A stretch of DNA of 64,000 nt from Actinacidiphila oryziradicis (GCF_005047355.1 NZ_SUMC01000038.1:16401-80400), one strand, 5' to 3'. Counted from the stretch's first letter, positions 40,797-49,751 are shown. A program made the numbers and translations. The notes: generated from the sequence alone by a model not told the origin.

Positions 40797-41549
40797 ATGA
40801 TCCTCGCCGAGCCATTGCTGCTGCTCGTCGCCGGAGTCGCGGCCGGTCTCGCGGGCACAGTGGCCGGCCTCGCCTCGCTCGTGTCGTATCCCGCGCTTCT
40901 GGCGACGGGGATGCCCGCCCTGTCGGCCAATGTCACCAACACCGTCGCCCTGGTGCTCGGCGGCGTGGGTGCGGCGGCCGGCTCGAAGCGGGAGCTCACC
41001 GGCCAGGGCGGGCGCGTGCGCCGCTACCTGGCGCTCACCGCCGCCGGAGGTGTCACGGGTTCGGTCCTGCTCCTGGTCACCCCGCCCGGCGCCTTCGAGC
41101 TCATCGTGCCCTGGCTGGTGGCCGGTTCGTCCGTCGTACTGCTCCTCCAGCCGCGCCTGCGGAGCCTGCGGCCGGAGGGCCTGGGCGAGACAAACCCGGC
41201 GGTCATGCTCGCGGTGTTCGCCATCGCGGTGTACGGCGGGTACTTCGGGGCCGCCGCCGGGGTACTGATGCTCGCCCTGCTGGCGACCGGCCTCGGGGAG
41301 ACCCTCGTACGGGCCAACGCCCTGAAGAACGTGATCCTGGCGGTCGCCAACGGCGTCGCCGCACTGGGTTTCGCGGTCTTCGGGCCGGTCCATTGGCTGG
41401 TCGCCGTGCCGCTCGCCGCGGGCTTCCTCATCGGGGGCCGGCTCGGCCCAGTAGTCGCTCGCCGGATCCCCGCGCATGTGCTGCGCACGGCCATCGCGGT
41501 CGGCGGCCTCGGGCTCGCGGTGCGCCTGTGGACTGTTGCGACCGGATGA
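40797..41549 (+). CDS. Sulfite exporter TauE/SafE family permease
   Basis: A 250-residue membrane protein with about eight hydrophobic segments. The two family half-motifs are visible: GVAAGLAGTVAGLASLVSYP with NVTNTVALVLGGVGAAAGSK, and the second repeat VYGGYFGAAAGVLMLALLAT with NALKNVILAVANGVAALGFA. TauE/SafE proteins export sulfite, sulfoacetate or related organic anions; the substrate cannot be read here. The start codon ATG 40797 overlaps a string of plausible starts. It is followed after 95 bases by an oxidoreductase gene on the same strand. Confidence 0.87.
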   Translation: MILAEPLLLLVAGVAAGLAGTVAGLASLVSYPALLATGMPALSANVTNTVALVLGGVGAAAGSKRELTGQGGRVRRYLALTAAGGVTGSVLLLVTPPGAFELIVPWLVAGSSVVLLLQPRLRSLRPEGLGETNPAVMLAVFAIAVYGGYFGAAAGVLMLALLATGLGETLVRANALKNVILAVANGVAALGFAVFGPVHWLVAVPLAAGFLIGGRLGPVVARRIPAHVLRTAIAVGGLGLAVRLWTVATG

Positions 41550-41644
41550 ACACATCGCCGCCCCGGGAATAGGCGCCCCGGTGCGCGTGCTTTGACCTGC
41601 TGTTCCTTTTGAGCTGCTGTTCCGAAGTCGGAGTGAGGGATCGA

Positions 41645-42565
41645 ATGCCCAAGGCCTATGTCTTCAACGCACACGGTGGCCCGGAGACGGAGTCCTTCAT
41701 CGACCGCCCACGGCCGAGCCCCGGACCGGGGCAGCTGCTCGTCGCCGTCCGGGCCGCGGGGGTGAACCCCGTCGACTGGAAGCTCCGGACGGGCTACCGC
41801 CGCCCCGGCTCATCGGCGCCGGAGCTGCCCGCCGTATTCGGCAACGAGGTCGCCGGTGTCGTCGAGCAGGTCGGCGCGGGCGTCGAGGGATTCGCTCCCG
41901 GGGACGAGGTCTTCGGCAACCCGGTCGGCGGCGGATACGCCCAGTACACGCTGCTGCCGGTCACGATCGCCGCCCACAAGCCCGCCGGACTGTCGTTCGT
42001 GGACGCCGCGGCGCTCCCGGTCGCAGCGGCGACCGCGTACGACGGCGTACGGCAGCTGGCGCTGCCGCCCGGCGCGACACTTCTGATCACCGGTGTCGGC
42101 GGCGGGGTCGGGGTGGCCGCCGCCCAGATCGCCCGGCACTTCGGCATCACCGTCATCGGAACGGCGAGTGCCGGCAAGAAGGAGTTCGTCGAGTCGCTCG
42201 GCGCGGTCCACATCGTCTCCGGGCCCGGTGTCGCGGAGCGGGTCGCGGCCGCCGCGCCCGATGGCGTCGACGCGGTCTTCGACCTCGTCGGCGGCGCGGA
42301 CCTCGAAGAGGTCGCTCGGCTGGTGGCGGACCGGTCGAAGCTGATCAGCGCGGCGGACCGGGGGACCGTGGCCCGCCTCGGCGGCTCACCCGTCGAGCGG
42401 GCCCGTACCGGCGCGATCCTGGAGGAGGTGGCGAAGCTCGTCGTCGACGGCGTACTGCGCCCCTACGTGACACAGACCTTCCCGCTCGAGCAGGCCGCCG
42501 ACGCACTGCGCACCGTGGAAAACGGCCACGCCCGCGGCAAGATCGTGATCGAGGTCGGCCCATGA
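41645..42565 (+). CDS. NADP-dependent quinone oxidoreductase-like (MDR family)
   Basis: A 306-residue medium-chain dehydrogenase/reductase without the zinc ligands of alcohol dehydrogenase. The N-terminal GroES-like domain has VAVRAAGVNPVDWKLRTGY and GNEVAGVVEQVGAGVEGF. The Rossmann motif is TLLITGVGGGVGVAAAQIAR, and the C-terminal ARGKIVIEVG is typical of quinone oxidoreductases. It probably reduces quinones or enones with NADPH. GGAGTGAGGGATCG precedes ATG 41645. Its stop overlaps the start of a GNAT gene (ATGA), so the two are translated together. Confidence 0.87.
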   Translation: MPKAYVFNAHGGPETESFIDRPRPSPGPGQLLVAVRAAGVNPVDWKLRTGYRRPGSSAPELPAVFGNEVAGVVEQVGAGVEGFAPGDEVFGNPVGGGYAQYTLLPVTIAAHKPAGLSFVDAAALPVAAATAYDGVRQLALPPGATLLITGVGGGVGVAAAQIARHFGITVIGTASAGKKEFVESLGAVHIVSGPGVAERVAAAAPDGVDAVFDLVGGADLEEVARLVADRSKLISAADRGTVARLGGSPVERARTGAILEEVAKLVVDGVLRPYVTQTFPLEQAADALRTVENGHARGKIVIEVGP

Positions 42566-43278
42566 GCGCCGTCCGGGCCCCGCACCCCCTGGACAACCCT
42601 GCCCGCTCCTCGCTCACCGGCCCCCACGCCCACCTCGCCGAACGACGCGGCCGGGTGCTCCGCTACCCCGTCGACATAGCCCCTTGGGTCGCCCTGCCGG
42701 ACGAGCCGGACGCCGCCGACTGGGATGACATCGCCGCCCTCGCCGGACCGGGCGCCCTTGTCCCGCTCGCCGCCGTCAGCGTTCCGCCCCCGGACGGCTG
42801 GGAGGTGACCTTCCGCCTCGCAGGCGTCCAACTCGTCGACGACGGCGTGGCAGCCGCCCCGGACGCCGAAGCGATACGCCTCGGACCCGCCGACGTCCCG
42901 GAGATGCTCGACCTGGTGGACCGCACCCAGCCCGGCCCCTTCCTGCCGCGCACCATCGAACTCGGCACCTACCTCGGCATTCGCCGGGACGGCGCCCTGG
43001 TCGCGATGGCCGGCGAGCGCATGCACCCGCCGGGCTGGACGGAGATCAGCGCGGTCTGCACCGACCCGGCCTTCCGCGGACACGGGCTGGCCACCCGGCT
43101 CGTCCTCGCCGTCGCCGCCGAAATCCGGACCCGCGGTGAGATGCCCTTCCTGCACGCTTCCGCGGCCAACACGGGCGCGATCCGCCTCTACCAGTCCCTG
43201 GGGTTCCGGCTGCGCCGCACGACGGCATTCTCCGCCGCCCGGGTACCGGAACCGGCGGGCGAGGCACTCGTACGGTGA
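42562..43278 (+). CDS. GNAT family N-acetyltransferase
   Basis: A 238-residue protein. The N-terminal half is poorly conserved; the C-terminal GNAT domain has GTYLGIRRDGALVAMAGERM, the acetyl-CoA-binding AVCTDPAFRGHGLATRLVLA with the RGHGLA loop, and HASAANTGAIRLYQSLGFRL. FR47-like acetyltransferases of this shape modify small amines or amino acids; the substrate is unknown. Its ATG lies inside the stop of the oxidoreductase gene, so the pair may act in one detoxification step. A perfect 15-bp hairpin ends the unit. Confidence 0.85.
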   Translation: MSAVRAPHPLDNPARSSLTGPHAHLAERRGRVLRYPVDIAPWVALPDEPDAADWDDIAALAGPGALVPLAAVSVPPPDGWEVTFRLAGVQLVDDGVAAAPDAEAIRLGPADVPEMLDLVDRTQPGPFLPRTIELGTYLGIRRDGALVAMAGERMHPPGWTEISAVCTDPAFRGHGLATRLVLAVAAEIRTRGEMPFLHASAANTGAIRLYQSLGFRLRRTTAFSAARVPEPAGEALVR

Positions 43279-43304
43279 CCACGGTGACCGTGCCCTCGGC
43301 CTGA

Positions 43305-43338
43305 CTCCGGCCCGGCCCCCGTCGGGGCCGGGCCGGAG
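43305..43338. terminator. 15-bp perfect stem-loop between GNAT and higA
   Basis: CTCCGGCCCGGCCCC at 43305-43319 pairs exactly with 43324-43338 across a four-base loop. It separates two converging genes and can terminate both. Confidence 0.75.
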
Positions 43339-43363
43339 GGGGCGCGGTGGCCAGGGACGCCGC

Positions 43364-43696
43364 TCAGGCGGCCCCGATGGTCCGGTCGCCGTACTCGATG
43401 GACACGGTGATCTTGGCGCCCAGAGCCGCGGCGTATGTGCGCATGGTCTCCAGGTTGTGGATCTCCCCCCGCTCGATCTGCGAGACCCGGGCCTGGGTGA
43501 TCCCCACCGACGCCGCGACCTGGGCCTGAGTGAGGCCCTGCTCCTCCCGGATCTCGCGCAGGTGGTGTCCCAGCACGTGCGCCTCGGTCGCAGTGCGGGC
43601 GGCTTGCCTGCGGGCCTCCCACTCGGCCTCGGACACCTCGGGATGGGCCTCGCGCATCCGGCGTTTCACCTCGGCCCAGCTACTGTGCCGGCTCAT
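43364..43696 (-). CDS. HigA-type antitoxin (XRE helix-turn-helix)
   Basis: A 110-residue protein. An N-terminal helical part (AEVKRRMREAHPEVSEAEWE) precedes a Cro/CI helix-turn-helix (LREIREEQGLTQAQVAASVG, ITQARVSQIERGEI), then NLETMRTYAAALGAKITVSI. It lies directly after a HigB-like toxin gene, with ATG inside the toxin stop (ATGA). Toxin-first order and translational coupling are standard for HigBA modules; the antitoxin neutralises the toxin and represses the operon promoter. It is the last gene of the unit and faces a strong hairpin. Confidence 0.85.
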   Translation of the reverse strand: MSRHSSWAEVKRRMREAHPEVSEAEWEARRQAARTATEAHVLGHHLREIREEQGLTQAQVAASVGITQARVSQIERGEIHNLETMRTYAAALGAKITVSIEYGDRTIGAA

Positions 43697-44082
43697 CGGG
43701 CACCCCCGTCCTCTCCTGCGGCATCCGCCAGGTACTCCCCATAGTGGGCCTCGGCCACCGGTATCGCCTCGCGATACCACTGACCCCAACGGCCCGCCAT
43801 GTCCCCCGACACGAGCAGCACCGCCTCCCGCTCGGGAGTGAACACAAACAGAATGCGGACTTCCGTGCTGCCCGTGCTCCCCGGCCTCAGCTCTTTGAGG
43901 TTGTGGATCCGGCTGCCGCGGATCCGGTCGGCAAGCGGGCGCCCCAGCATCGGGCCGCTCTCGGCCAGCAGGTCGACGGCTTCCTCGACGAGATCCGCGC
44001 TCACCGGATCCTCCTCTGCCAGTTCGAGCAGCCACAGCTCCACCGAAGGATGGAGATTGATCTCCCAGCTCATGGTCCGCAT
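43693..44082 (-). CDS. HigB-type toxin (RelE/ParE superfamily, phage Gp49-like)
   Basis: A 129-residue basic protein of the HigB/Gp49 (DUF891) type. Features are LHPSVELWLLELAEEDPVSA, LADRIRGSRIHNLKELRPGS, STEVRILFVFTPEREAVLLV and GQWYREAIPVAEAHYGEYL. Family members cleave mRNA on the ribosome. ATG 44082 and ATG 44073 are both possible starts. An AT-richer stretch with TATAAG near 44115 on the minus strand lies upstream and may be the operon -10 box. It is followed without a gap by the antitoxin gene. Confidence 0.83.
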   Translation of the reverse strand: MRTMSWEINLHPSVELWLLELAEEDPVSADLVEEAVDLLAESGPMLGRPLADRIRGSRIHNLKELRPGSTGSTEVRILFVFTPEREAVLLVSGDMAGRWGQWYREAIPVAEAHYGEYLADAAGEDGGAR

Positions 44083-44189
44083 CCCAGCGTACGACGCGAA
44101 GCATCAGAAGGAAATCCTTATATCTTCAGCTCAAATGGGTAATGAGAGGCTGCTCGGTTGACGCGGACTCGGTCCCGGGGGAGGCGCGG

Positions 44190-44440
44190 TCAGTGCTCGC
44201 CGATCGTCAGGCGCAGGTACTGGGAGATGGCCGCGCCGCGGTTCTCGGCGCGTAGCTTGCGCAGGATCCGCTTGGAAACGCGCGGGTTCGGGAGATTGGA
44301 AGCCGAGGGGTCTGCATGTCTCGGCCGCTACAGCTTCACCGCCTCCAGCCTGGGCGGTGGCGGCTGCGCCCGCTGCGCGACCCGGATGCGCCGGAGCCGG
44401 GCGAGGGCGACGACGGTGAAGAGTGCTGAGCGTCAAGAGT
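44190..44440 (-). other. Decayed coding remnant in the higB-drrA gap
   Basis: This lies in the 503-base gap 44083-44585. On the minus strand one frame reads LFTVVALARLRRIRVAQRA, a stop, and then NLPNPRVSKRILRKLRAENR followed by GAAISQYLRLTIGEH, ending at a stop near 44190. The PRVSKR-type tail loosely resembles the end of some IS4-like transposases, but the match is short and unproven. No start codon or flanking inverted repeats were found. The remaining content of the gap is the palindrome at 44488-44520 and the drrA promoter region. Confidence 0.3.
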
Positions 44441-44487
44441 CGGCCAGGGCGCTGATGGCGCGGCGATAGCCGCGCTGAGGCCGCAAC

Positions 44488-44520
44488 GGCGGGGAGGCAA
44501 TAAGGCATTGCCTCCCCGCC
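44488..44520. repeat. 14-bp perfect palindrome upstream of drrA
   Basis: GGCGGGGAGGCAAT at 44488-44501 pairs exactly with 44507-44520 across a five-base loop. It lies 66 bases before the drrA start. It may be a terminator for read-through from the left, an operator, or another copy of the GGGGAGGCAAT palindromes (compare 21103-21222). Confidence 0.6.
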
Positions 44521-44585
44521 CGGTTCCGGGGCGCTGAAACCATCGTGAAACCGCGCTGAATGCGCCCTGCCGCACGCTCTGCGGC

Positions 44586-45605
44586 ATGACGACAACGACT
44601 TCGCACTCTCTCGCCATCGCGGCCAAGGGGCTGCGCAAGGCCTACGGGGACAAGACGGTCCTCGACGGTATCGATCTGGCGGTGCCGGCCGGCACGGTCT
44701 TCTCGCTGCTCGGCCCGAACGGCGCCGGTAAGACCACCGCCGTCAAGATCCTCTCCACCCTCATCACCGCCGACGCCGGCGACCTGCACGTCGGCGGCCA
44801 CGACCTGGCGGCCGACCCGCAGGCCGTGCGGGCCGCGATCGGCGTCACCGGCCAGTTCTCCGCCGTCGACGGCCTGATCACCGGCGAGGAGAACATGCTC
44901 CTCATGGCGGACCTGCACCACCTCTCGCGCAGCGAGGGCCGCCGCACCGCCGCCGAACTCCTTGAGCGCTTCGACCTGGTGGAGGCCGCGAAGAAGCCCG
45001 TCTCCACCTACTCCGGCGGCATGAAGCGCCGCCTCGACCTCGCCATGACGCTGGTCGGCAACCCGCGGATCATCTTCCTCGACGAGCCGACCACCGGCCT
45101 CGACCCGCGCAGCCGCCACAACATGTGGGGGATCATCCGCGAGCTGGTCTCCGGCGGCGTCACCGTCTTCCTCACCACCCAGATTCTGGAGGAGGCCGAC
45201 GAGCTCGCCGACCGCATCGCCGTGCTGAACGACGGCAAGATCGCCGCAGAGGGGAGCGCCGACGAGCTGAAGCGGCTCATCCCGGGCGGGCACGTGCGGC
45301 TGCGGTTCGCCGACCCGGCCGCCTACCAGTCCGCCGCCGTCGCCCTGCGCGAGGTCGCTCTCCCCCAAGCTCTCGGCTTCGCTCGAGCAGGGGGCGCCCC
45401 CATCGACGAGACGCTGTCGCTGCAGATCCCCAGCGACGGCAGCCCGCGCGAGCTGCGCTCCATCCTCGACTGGCTGGATGCGAGCAGCATCGAGGCGGAC
45501 GAGCTGACCGTGCACACCCCCGACCTCGACGACGTGTTCTTCGCCCTGACCGGCGGCACCAAGGTCCCCAACGTCCCCAACCAGCCCAAGGAGAACGTCC
45601 GATGA
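44586..45605 (+). CDS. DrrA-type drug exporter ATP-binding protein
   Basis: A 339-residue ATPase of the DrrA (daunorubicin resistance) class. Walker A is LLGPNGAGKTTAVKILSTL, the Q-loop is GVTGQFSAVDGLITGEEN, the signature is YSGGMKRRLDLAMTLVG, Walker B is IIFLDEPTTGLDPRSRHNMW, and the C-terminal DrrA motif is LTVHTPDLDDVFFALTG. The C-terminal domain carries an unusual stretch (ALPQALGFARAGGAPI) encoded by a palindromic repeat at 45360-45405. Its stop overlaps the permease start (ATGA). The convergent SARP-type regulator is its probable genomic partner. The symbol drrA is used only as a class name. Confidence 0.9.
   Translation: MTTTTSHSLAIAAKGLRKAYGDKTVLDGIDLAVPAGTVFSLLGPNGAGKTTAVKILSTLITADAGDLHVGGHDLAADPQAVRAAIGVTGQFSAVDGLITGEENMLLMADLHHLSRSEGRRTAAELLERFDLVEAAKKPVSTYSGGMKRRLDLAMTLVGNPRIIFLDEPTTGLDPRSRHNMWGIIRELVSGGVTVFLTTQILEEADELADRIAVLNDGKIAAEGSADELKRLIPGGHVRLRFADPAAYQSAAVALREVALPQALGFARAGGAPIDETLSLQIPSDGSPRELRSILDWLDASSIEADELTVHTPDLDDVFFALTGGTKVPNVPNQPKENVR
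45360..45405 (+). repeat. Interspersed palindromic repeat inserted in frame within the DrrA gene
   Basis: The sequence from CTCCCCCAAGCTC to CCCCCATCG matches the interior of the MITE-like element at 30164-30215. Over 39 bases starting AAGCTCTCGG there are two mismatches. It contains the self-complementary CTCGAG and facing CCCCC/GGGGG blocks. It encodes ALPQALGFARAGGAPI between parts of the gene that otherwise read as normal DrrA C-terminal domain. Confidence 0.7.
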
Positions 45606-46393
45606 GCGCCCTCTCCCTCGCCGTACGCGACTCGAACACGATGCTGCGCCGCAACCTGCTGCACGTACGGCGCTACCCGTCCATGACCCTGAACCTGCTG
45701 CTCACGCCGATCATGCTGCTGCTGCTCTTCGTCTACGTCTTCGGAAACGTGATGAGCGCGGGCATCGGTGGCGGCGGCGCGGACCGCTCCGACTACATCG
45801 CCTATCTCGTCCCGGGCCTCCTGGTGATGACCATCGGCAGCACCGTGATCGGGGCCGCGGTGTCCGTCTCCATGGACATGACCGAGGGCCTCATCGCCCG
45901 CTTCCGTACGTTGGCGGTCTACCGCGGCTCTGTGCTCATCGGGCACGTCGTCGGCAGTGTGCTGCAGGTGCTCGCCAGCCTGGTCCTCGTCGGTGCCGTC
46001 GCCGTGGCCATCGGCTTCCGGTCCACGGACGCCACGGCCCTGGAGTGGCTGGCGGCGTTCGGACTGCTCGCGCTGTTCGCCCTGGCGCTCACCTGGATCG
46101 CGGTCGGGATGGGCATGGCCAGCCCGAACCCCGAGGCCGCCAGCAACATGGCAACGCCGCTGATTCTCCTCCCGCTCATCTCGAGCGCCTTCACCCCGGC
46201 CGACACGATGCCGGGCTGGTTCCAGCCGATCGCCGAGTACCAGCCGTTCACGCCGGTCATCGAGACCCTGCGCGGCCTGCTGCTCGGCACCGAGATCGGC
46301 AACAACGGGTGGATCGCGATCGCCTGGTGCGTCGGCCTGGCCGCGCTCGGCTACCGCTGGTCGACGTCACTGTTCAACCGCGACCCGAAATGA
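45602..46393 (+). CDS. DrrB-type ABC-2 permease
   Basis: A 263-residue membrane protein of the ABC-2 family with six hydrophobic segments. Features are HVRRYPSMTLNLLLTPIMLL, YIAYLVPGLLVMTIGSTVIG, the family motif DMTEGLIARFRTLAVYRGSV and PLILLPLISSAFTPADTMPG. It should form the export channel for DrrA; typical substrates of such pairs are antibiotics and other lipophilic compounds. ATG 45602 overlaps the ATPase stop. Its 3' end overlaps the end of the convergent regulator gene by 20 bases, so the two messages are antisense to each other there. Confidence 0.88.
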   Translation: MSALSLAVRDSNTMLRRNLLHVRRYPSMTLNLLLTPIMLLLLFVYVFGNVMSAGIGGGGADRSDYIAYLVPGLLVMTIGSTVIGAAVSVSMDMTEGLIARFRTLAVYRGSVLIGHVVGSVLQVLASLVLVGAVAVAIGFRSTDATALEWLAAFGLLALFALALTWIAVGMGMASPNPEAASNMATPLILLPLISSAFTPADTMPGWFQPIAEYQPFTPVIETLRGLLLGTEIGNNGWIAIAWCVGLAALGYRWSTSLFNRDPK

Positions 46394-49300
46394 GCGCGCG
46401 GGCTGCCTCCCGCAGCTCGTCCCGCTCCAGGGCGGCGTACTCCGACACCGCGTCGGCGTACGCCGCCCTGTCGGCGTCCTCGGCCGCCTGCCGGGCACGG
46501 GCCGCCGACATCGTCGGCTGGAAATCGCGCAGCACCCGCAGCCGTTCGGCCAGCGCGATCATCCGTACGGCACCGGCGTCGCCGGACGCGAGCCCCGCCA
46601 TGCCAAGGGCGTGCAGCACCGTCCCGAACACGGGGAGCTCCATGGGCGAGCGGGACGGACCGGAGAGCAGGGTCCGCAGCCGCTGCCGCAGCCGATCGAC
46701 CACCTCCGCGACGAGCCCGAGCCGGCCGGCGTGCGCGTGCGCCGTCACCGCCGCCGACTGGATCTGCAGCACCCACCGGTCGAGGAAGGGGTCGACGCTG
46801 TGCATCGAGCCGGCCTCGGGCATCCGCTCCACGTTCTCCACGTTGCGGCGCCACAAGCCGAGCCCGACCTCCGTCAGTCCGCGGGCGAGCGCGATCTCGG
46901 CGCGGCCGCCGAAGTCGGGGCTGTAGAAGTCGTCCTTCTGCGGGGTGTTGTCGCCCTCCGCCTGCCACAGCCAGTACTCGGCCTCGTCGGGGTCGCCGCG
47001 CTGCAGGCAGGCGAGGGCGAGGCCCCAGCGGACGCCGATGGAGTCGTGCTCGTCGCCGAGGCGCGGCAGCGCCTCGAGCGCCGCCTTGAGGTGCCCGTAC
47101 GCGGCCTCGCCCTGCTCCATCTGCAAGCACAGTTCGCCGAGCCGGGCATGGCCCATGACCTGCAGGAACGGGTTGTCGACCGGCGCCAGGGCGGCGATGC
47201 TCCGGCGAGCCGAGGCGAGCGCGCGGTCGATGTCGTGCTCGTTCTCCCAGACGTAGGTGGCGACGCACTCGGCGATGCCGGTGAGCAGCGGCTGCTCGCT
47301 GCCGCAGAGCCCCCGCAGCACGTCGTAGTCGGGAGGCAGCATCTCGGGGACCGCGCTCAGCACTACCGCGATGGCGCGCACCAGCGTGTCCGGCGGGGCC
47401 GGGGGCAGCCGCCGGAGGGTGACGAGCTGGCGTACGACGTGCGGACCGTAGCCCATGAACAGGCTCGCCGTGCACAACACCGCAGCGGCGCGGGCGACTT
47501 CGACGTATTCGGGCTCGGGGTAGTAGTGCGACAGCGGCGGGCCGGTGTCCGCGGCGAGGGCGGTGAGGCGGGGGTAACTGGAGCCGGTGGACCACAGGGC
47601 GGCGAGGACGGCGGTGAGGGCGGCGATGGTGGGACCGTCCGTACGGGCCAGGGCGTGCCGCAGGGCCAGCACGAGGTTGTCCTGCTCGGCCCTGATCCGC
47701 TCCCAGGCGGCCAGCGGTTCCGAGCCGAAGTACCAGTCGTGGTACGCGACCCCGAAGTCCCGTGCCCAGGCGAGGAATTGGCCGACGGCCTCCTCTTCCT
47801 CGCCCGCCTCCGCACGCCGGGCCGCGCTGAACTCCCGTACGGTCTCCAGCATCCGGAACCGCACGCCGGCCGGGGTGTCGGCGACGGTGAGCAGCGACTG
47901 ATCGGCCAACTGCTCCAGCAGCGACAGCGCGTCCTCGCCGAGCACCTGCTCGCCCGCCTCGCCGGAGAAGCCGCCGGGGAAGACGGACAGCGTGCGCAGT
48001 GCCGCCCGGGCGTCCTTCGCGAGCAGGTTCCAGCTCCAGTCCACGACCGCGTGCAGCGTGCGGTGGCGCTCCGGGGTGTCCCGCGCCCCGCCGCGCAGCA
48101 GCGCGAACCGGTCGCCGAGGCGGCGGGCGATCTCCGGCACCGAAAGGACCCGCACCCGCGCGGCGGCCAGCTCCACGGCGAGCGGCAGCCCGTCGAGGTG
48201 GCGGCACAGCCCGGCCACCGCGTCCGGCGGCAGCCGCACGCCGGCCCGGGCGGCCCGGGCCCGCTGTGTGAACAGCTCGACCGAGGTGTCGAGACCGAGC
48301 TCCGGCAGCGCGTACACCGCCTCAGACGTGAGGCCCAGCGGGGCCCGGCTGGTGGCGAGCACCCGCAGGTCCTTCGAGGACGAGACCAGGGCCTGTACGA
48401 GGTCGGCGGCGCCCCGGACGACCTGCTCGCAGTTGTCCAGCACCAGCAGCGCGGGCCCGGAGCCGAGCACGCCGAGGATGCCGGACACCGGGTCGGCCGG
48501 GACGTGGCCGCTCATGGCGCCGGGCCGCCCCTCGCCCGCGCCGAGCGCGGAGGCCACCTCCGCGGCCACGTCCTCGTCCGTTGTGACGCCGGCGAGCGGC
48601 ACGAAATACACCACGCGCTGCCCGGCCCGGCGGCTGACGGCGTGCGCGAGCCGGGTCTTGCCGAGGCCGCCGGGGCCGCCGACGGTGACGGCGCGGGAAG
48701 CGCGCAGCAGCCGCTCCACCGCCGCGATGTCCTCGTCCCGTCCCAGCAGCGGGTTCGGCTCGTGCGGCACGCCGTGCCTGACCACAGGCGACTCGCCGCG
48801 CAGCAGCTCCTGCTGTACGGCCCTGAGCCCGGCGCCCGGATCCGTGCCGAGCTCGTCGCGCAGCTCACGGCGGTACGCCTCGTACCGCATCAGCGCGGCG
48901 GACGGGCCCGCCGTCGCCGCCTCGCCGCGCAGCAGCTCGGCGAGCACCTCCTCGTCGCGCGGATGCTCCGAGGCGGCCACGGCCAGCGGCCCGGCCGCCT
49001 CCGCGTGCCGCCCCAGCCGGGCGAGCGCGAGCGCCTGCGCGCGTACGAGCGTGCCTCGGGCAGGGGCGCGCTCGGTGCGCAACGCGGCTACGGGGTCGTC
49101 GGTGTCGCCGGCCCCGTCAGGGGTGCCCTTCCACAGCGCGAGCCCGGCCTCGGCCGCAGCCAGCGACCCCGCGTGGTCCCCGGCCCTGGCCCGGTCCGCG
49201 CTCGCGGCGGCGTGCAGCAGCAGGGCGGAGCTGTCGGCCTGGTCCTCGGCGAGTGTGAGCCGGTATCCGGTCGGTGTGCTGACGATGACGTCGGCGCCCA

Positions 49301-49511
49301 GCTGCGCCCGGGCCCTGGACACGAGGACCTGCAGCGCCTTTCCCGGCCGCTCCGGCAACTCGTCCGGCCACAGCCCTGCCACCAGCCGCTCGGTGCTGCA
49401 GCCCGTGCGCAAGTCGCCTGCGAGCAGCGCGAGGAGACCGCGAAGCCGGGGCGCGGTGACCTCCTGTCCGCGATAGGCGACACGCGGCAGCAGGGTCAGG
49501 TCGGTAGTCAC
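46374..49511 (-). CDS. AfsR/SARP-type regulator with BTAD, NB-ARC and TPR-like domains
   Basis: A 1045-residue transcription factor. Residues 1-90 form the OmpR-like winged helix (LRGLLALLAGDLRTGCSTER, ALQVLVSRARAQLGADV). The bacterial transcriptional activation domain spans about 95-240 (ALMRYEAYRRELRDELGTDP). An NB-ARC ATPase follows, with Walker A VGGPGGLGKTRLAH near 277 and Walker B PALLVLDNCEQVV. The C-terminal half is helical TPR-like (ARLGELCLQMEQGEAAYGHL). SARP regulators with this layout activate secondary-metabolite or exporter genes. It converges on and overlaps the drrAB-type genes by 20 bases, which suggests a functional link. Its starting ATG is close to the first conserved residues. 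Confidence 0.9.
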   Translation of the reverse strand: MTTDLTLLPRVAYRGQEVTAPRLRGLLALLAGDLRTGCSTERLVAGLWPDELPERPGKALQVLVSRARAQLGADVIVSTPTGYRLTLAEDQADSSALLLHAAASADRARAGDHAGSLAAAEAGLALWKGTPDGAGDTDDPVAALRTERAPARGTLVRAQALALARLGRHAEAAGPLAVAASEHPRDEEVLAELLRGEAATAGPSAALMRYEAYRRELRDELGTDPGAGLRAVQQELLRGESPVVRHGVPHEPNPLLGRDEDIAAVERLLRASRAVTVGGPGGLGKTRLAHAVSRRAGQRVVYFVPLAGVTTDEDVAAEVASALGAGEGRPGAMSGHVPADPVSGILGVLGSGPALLVLDNCEQVVRGAADLVQALVSSSKDLRVLATSRAPLGLTSEAVYALPELGLDTSVELFTQRARAARAGVRLPPDAVAGLCRHLDGLPLAVELAAARVRVLSVPEIARRLGDRFALLRGGARDTPERHRTLHAVVDWSWNLLAKDARAALRTLSVFPGGFSGEAGEQVLGEDALSLLEQLADQSLLTVADTPAGVRFRMLETVREFSAARRAEAGEEEEAVGQFLAWARDFGVAYHDWYFGSEPLAAWERIRAEQDNLVLALRHALARTDGPTIAALTAVLAALWSTGSSYPRLTALAADTGPPLSHYYPEPEYVEVARAAAVLCTASLFMGYGPHVVRQLVTLRRLPPAPPDTLVRAIAVVLSAVPEMLPPDYDVLRGLCGSEQPLLTGIAECVATYVWENEHDIDRALASARRSIAALAPVDNPFLQVMGHARLGELCLQMEQGEAAYGHLKAALEALPRLGDEHDSIGVRWGLALACLQRGDPDEAEYWLWQAEGDNTPQKDDFYSPDFGGRAEIALARGLTEVGLGLWRRNVENVERMPEAGSMHSVDPFLDRWVLQIQSAAVTAHAHAGRLGLVAEVVDRLRQRLRTLLSGPSRSPMELPVFGTVLHALGMAGLASGDAGAVRMIALAERLRVLRDFQPTMSAARARQAAEDADRAAYADAVSEYAALERDELREAARALISGRG

Positions 49512-49751
49512 CCGTGCAGATTAGCCAAGGCGCCGGCCGCCGGAACTCCCGCTGCGCTGACCGCTCCCACCGCGGGCCGAACTCCCGCTGCGCGGGCGGC
49601 CCTCGCCTGACGCGCGCCCGCCGCCCGGGCGGCTGCCGCAGCCGCGCCGACCGTTCCTTCACCCGCGCCAACCGATCCCGCCGCCGCCGGTCCGTTCTGG
49701 CGTGGCTGCGCTGTCGTCGGCGCACTCGTGCTGTTCGTTCCGGACTCGCAG

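Noticed and set aside
46611..49610. 999-codon open frame on the plus strand opposite the SARP gene
   Set aside because: Complement shadow of the SARP regulator; no domains, biased to Val/Gly/Arg as expected from codon third-position GC.
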